From Deltaproteobacteria bacterium CG07_land_8_20_14_0_80_60_11 (lineage in GTDB: Bacteria > Desulfobacterota > Desulfobaccia > Desulfobaccales > 0-14-0-80-60-11): a stretch of DNA of 7,000 nt. The notes under the pieces are model-generated. The model made no database searches, was not told the origin of the DNA, and was given only the letters and a program-made list of their open reading frames with translations. The translations under genes were made by a program, and so were the position numbers. Positions 5,800-7,000 of the stretch are shown one piece after another. Position 1 is the first letter of the stretch; the number at the start of each line of letters is the position of its first letter. The stretch is taken from positions 2,085-9,084 of the forward strand of contig PEWM01000066.1 in the NCBI GenBank assembly GCA_002779455.1. The letters run 5' to 3'.

Positions 5800-6543
5800 A
5801 TGCGACTCGCGGTTATCGCGGACATTCATAGCAATCGGGAAGCCCTGGACAGCGTGTTGGCCCGGATCGGCCGGGAGGGGGTGGACGCCATCCTGAACCT
5901 GGGCGACCTGGTGGGCTACAATGCCAGCCCCAATGAGTGCCTGGAGCTGCTCCAGGGCCGCGACGCCTGGAGTCTGGCGGGGAACCATGACCTGGCTCTG
6001 CTCGATCCCGAACGGGCCCAAAATTTTAATATCATCGCTTATGAGGCTCTGATGTGGTGCCGGCAGCAGGTCCGCCCGGAATTCCTGAAATTTCTGCAAG
6101 GCTTGCCCTTGCTACGGAAGCTGCCGGGCTCATTTCTGGCCTGCCACGGCACCCCCTCCAGCCCCGACACCTACATCGCGTACCACTTCCAGGGCAAACG
6201 CGTCCTCAAAGAATTGTACCAACACTCTGATCTGCGGGTGTGCTTCTTCGGCCACACCCACCGGCGGGCTTTGTGGTACCGGGATATCCGGGGCAAGGTC
6301 GCCCTGCGCCAGATTGCCCCGGCGGCGATGCAGTTATCCCCGGAGGAGCACTATCTCATCAACCCCGGCAGCGTCGGCCAGCCCCGGGACGGCAATCCCG
6401 AAGCGGCCTACGCCATCTTCGACGACGAGGAGTTCTCCATTCAATTCAAGTCCGTTCCTTATGATGTGCGCGGGGCCCAACGCCGCATTCTGGCCGCCGG
6501 GCTGCCCCCTTACCTGGCGGAGCGCCTGGCCCTGGGGGCTTAG
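5800..6543 (+). CDS. Calcineurin-like metallophosphoesterase
   Basis: The 247-residue cytoplasmic protein holds all metal-binding blocks of the superfamily in order: DIHSN (Asp8, His10), GDLVGY (Asp36), AGNHDLA (Asn62, His63), CHGT (His116) and GHTH (His152, His154). These bind two metal ions that activate water for phosphoester hydrolysis. The C-terminal signature INPGSVGQPRDGNP (187-200), then VPYDV and an AGLPPYLAERL tail, is typical of the COG0639-type branch annotated as diadenosine tetraphosphatase/PP2A-like or YfcE-like phosphodiesterase. The true substrate cannot be read from the sequence. Length is normal and the frame is intact. The ATG at 5800 begins directly with the first beta strand (MRLAVIADIH), so the start is secure although the ribosome binding site is weak (GGA about nine bases upstream). 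The GNAT gene follows 96 bases downstream in the same direction and may be co-transcribed. Seven-base repeat tracts lie on both sides. Confidence 0.92.
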   Translation: MRLAVIADIHSNREALDSVLARIGREGVDAILNLGDLVGYNASPNECLELLQGRDAWSLAGNHDLALLDPERAQNFNIIAYEALMWCRQQVRPEFLKFLQGLPLLRKLPGSFLACHGTPSSPDTYIAYHFQGKRVLKELYQHSDLRVCFFGHTHRRALWYRDIRGKVALRQIAPAAMQLSPEEHYLINPGSVGQPRDGNPEAAYAIFDDEEFSIQFKSVPYDVRGAQRRILAAGLPPYLAERLALGA

Positions 6544-6549
6544 AAGCTG

Positions 6550-6612
6550 GTTTTTGGTTTTTAGTTTTTAGTTTTTAGTTTTTGGCTGATAGCTGACTGC
6601 TGACTGCTGATA
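6550..6612. repeat. Nine-unit heptanucleotide tandem array with two unit types in one phase
   Basis: Starting at 6550 the plus strand reads as nine uninterrupted heptamers: GTTTTTG, GTTTTTA three times, GTTTTTG, then GCTGATA, GCTGACT twice, GCTGATA. The phase never slips, even where the unit changes from T-rich to GCTGAYN, and the next bases begin GCT again. The array fills most of the 96-base gap between the phosphoesterase stop and the acetyltransferase ribosome binding site. It resembles STRR-type heptamer repeats and has no coding sense. Confidence 0.75.
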
Positions 6613-6623
6613 GCTCTTACACC

Positions 6624-6631
6624 AAAGGGGG
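6624..6631 (+). promoter_or_regulatory. Ribosome binding site of the GNAT gene
   Basis: AAAGGGGG ends eight bases before the ATG at 6640. It supports that start over the out-of-frame ATG at 6632, which is too close to the box. Confidence 0.5.
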
Positions 6632-6639
6632 ATGAGAAG

Positions 6640-7000
6640 ATGGCTTACCAAAAAGAGGGGGTGCTGAAAGACGGCGCCCGGGTGAAGCTGCGGCCCTTGG
6701 TTAAGGAAGACCGCGAGATGCTGCTGAAATTCTTCCAGGGTCTCAATGAACAGGAATTGAGCTTCCTGCGCAGCGACGTGCGGGACCCGGCGGTCATCGA
6801 TCAATGGGTGAACCACATCGACTATCACCGGGTCTTTCCCTTGGTGGCGGAAGCCGACGGCCGCATCGTGGGGGACATCACCCTCCATATGCGGAAGGTG
6901 GGGTGGAAGCGCCATCTGGGTAATGTGCGGGTGGTGGTGTCGCCGGATTACCAGGGCCGGGGCCTGGGCACCCTGCTGATCAATGAGATCGTCGAACTGG
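6640..7000 (+). CDS. GNAT-family N-acetyltransferase, N-terminal part
   Basis: 120 codons are present and the gene runs off the right edge, so the C-terminus is missing. GNAT enzymes transfer an acetyl group from acetyl-CoA to an amine; the acceptor is not evident here. The order fits the fold: strand 1 in VKLRPLVKEDREML (15-28), a helix with NEQELSFLR, a central strand with PLVAEADGRIVGDITLHMRK (67-86), then VRVVVSPDY and the acetyl-CoA pyrophosphate loop QGRGLG (105-110) of motif A, followed by the helix TLLINEIVEL. The segments FLRSDVRDP and LGNVRVVVSPDYQGRGLG recall a GNAT group that also occurs as a domain of larger proteins, so a longer product is possible. The ATG follows a G-rich ribosome binding site. 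It is co-directional with the phosphoesterase, separated by the heptamer array, so an operon is plausible but unproven. Confidence 0.88.
   Translation, partial: MAYQKEGVLKDGARVKLRPLVKEDREMLLKFFQGLNEQELSFLRSDVRDPAVIDQWVNHIDYHRVFPLVAEADGRIVGDITLHMRKVGWKRHLGNVRVVVSPDYQGRGLGTLLINEIVEL

Noticed and set aside
5518..6099. Minus-strand frame of 193 codons spanning the divergent gap
   Set aside because: It runs antisense to the phosphoesterase, through the heptamer tract and into the ribonuclease start; its product has no coherent domain.
6550..6612. CRISPR array or intrinsic terminator at the repeat after the phosphoesterase
   Set aside because: The units are contiguous heptamers without spacers, so it is not CRISPR. 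The T runs precede rather than follow any stem on the plus strand, so it is not a normal terminator.
6568..6915. Minus-strand frame opposite the acetyltransferase
   Set aside because: Its C-terminal end is a translation of the heptamer array and the rest is antisense to the GNAT gene.

Overview
The window looks like bacterial chromosome from a GC-rich genome that carries AT-rich inserts. Four of the six genes (pyruvate decarboxylase, RNB ribonuclease, metallophosphoesterase and GNAT acetyltransferase) are GC-rich with G/C-ending codons. The metallopeptidase gene at 715-1194 and the left edge (1-134) are clearly richer in A/T. The protein families, plus heptanucleotide tandem repeats between genes, would suit a Desulfobacterota-like or similar environmental anaerobe. 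That placement is inference only; no rRNA or taxonomic marker gene is present.

Layout. Positions 1-134 (minus) hold the first 44 codons of a membrane protein, possibly a polyprenyl-phosphate sugar phosphotransferase. Positions 135-714 have no gene I can defend but contain three pairs of short exact repeats. A small phage-type HExxH metallopeptidase follows on the minus strand (715-1194). Next comes a full-length pyruvate decarboxylase on the minus strand (1432-3138) with an excellent ribosome binding site. A 431-base gap with a hairpin separates it from a 661-residue RNase II/R-family ribonuclease on the minus strand (3570-5555). A divergent intergenic region leads to a plus-strand metallophosphoesterase (5800-6543). 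A GNAT acetyltransferase (6640 onward) follows and runs off the right edge.

How the genes relate. No single pathway links them. The ribonuclease, phosphoesterase and acetyltransferase look like ordinary core or housekeeping-type genes. Pyruvate decarboxylase is the metabolic highlight, because true PDC is uncommon in bacteria; it would convert pyruvate to acetaldehyde and CO2, the first step towards ethanol, but no alcohol dehydrogenase lies in the window. The metallopeptidase and its AT-rich surroundings look horizontally acquired. The most unusual non-coding structure is a pair of strictly seven-base-phased repeat tracts, one on each side of the phosphoesterase gene. I see no CRISPR array, transposase, tRNA or rRNA, and no convincing new multi-gene system.
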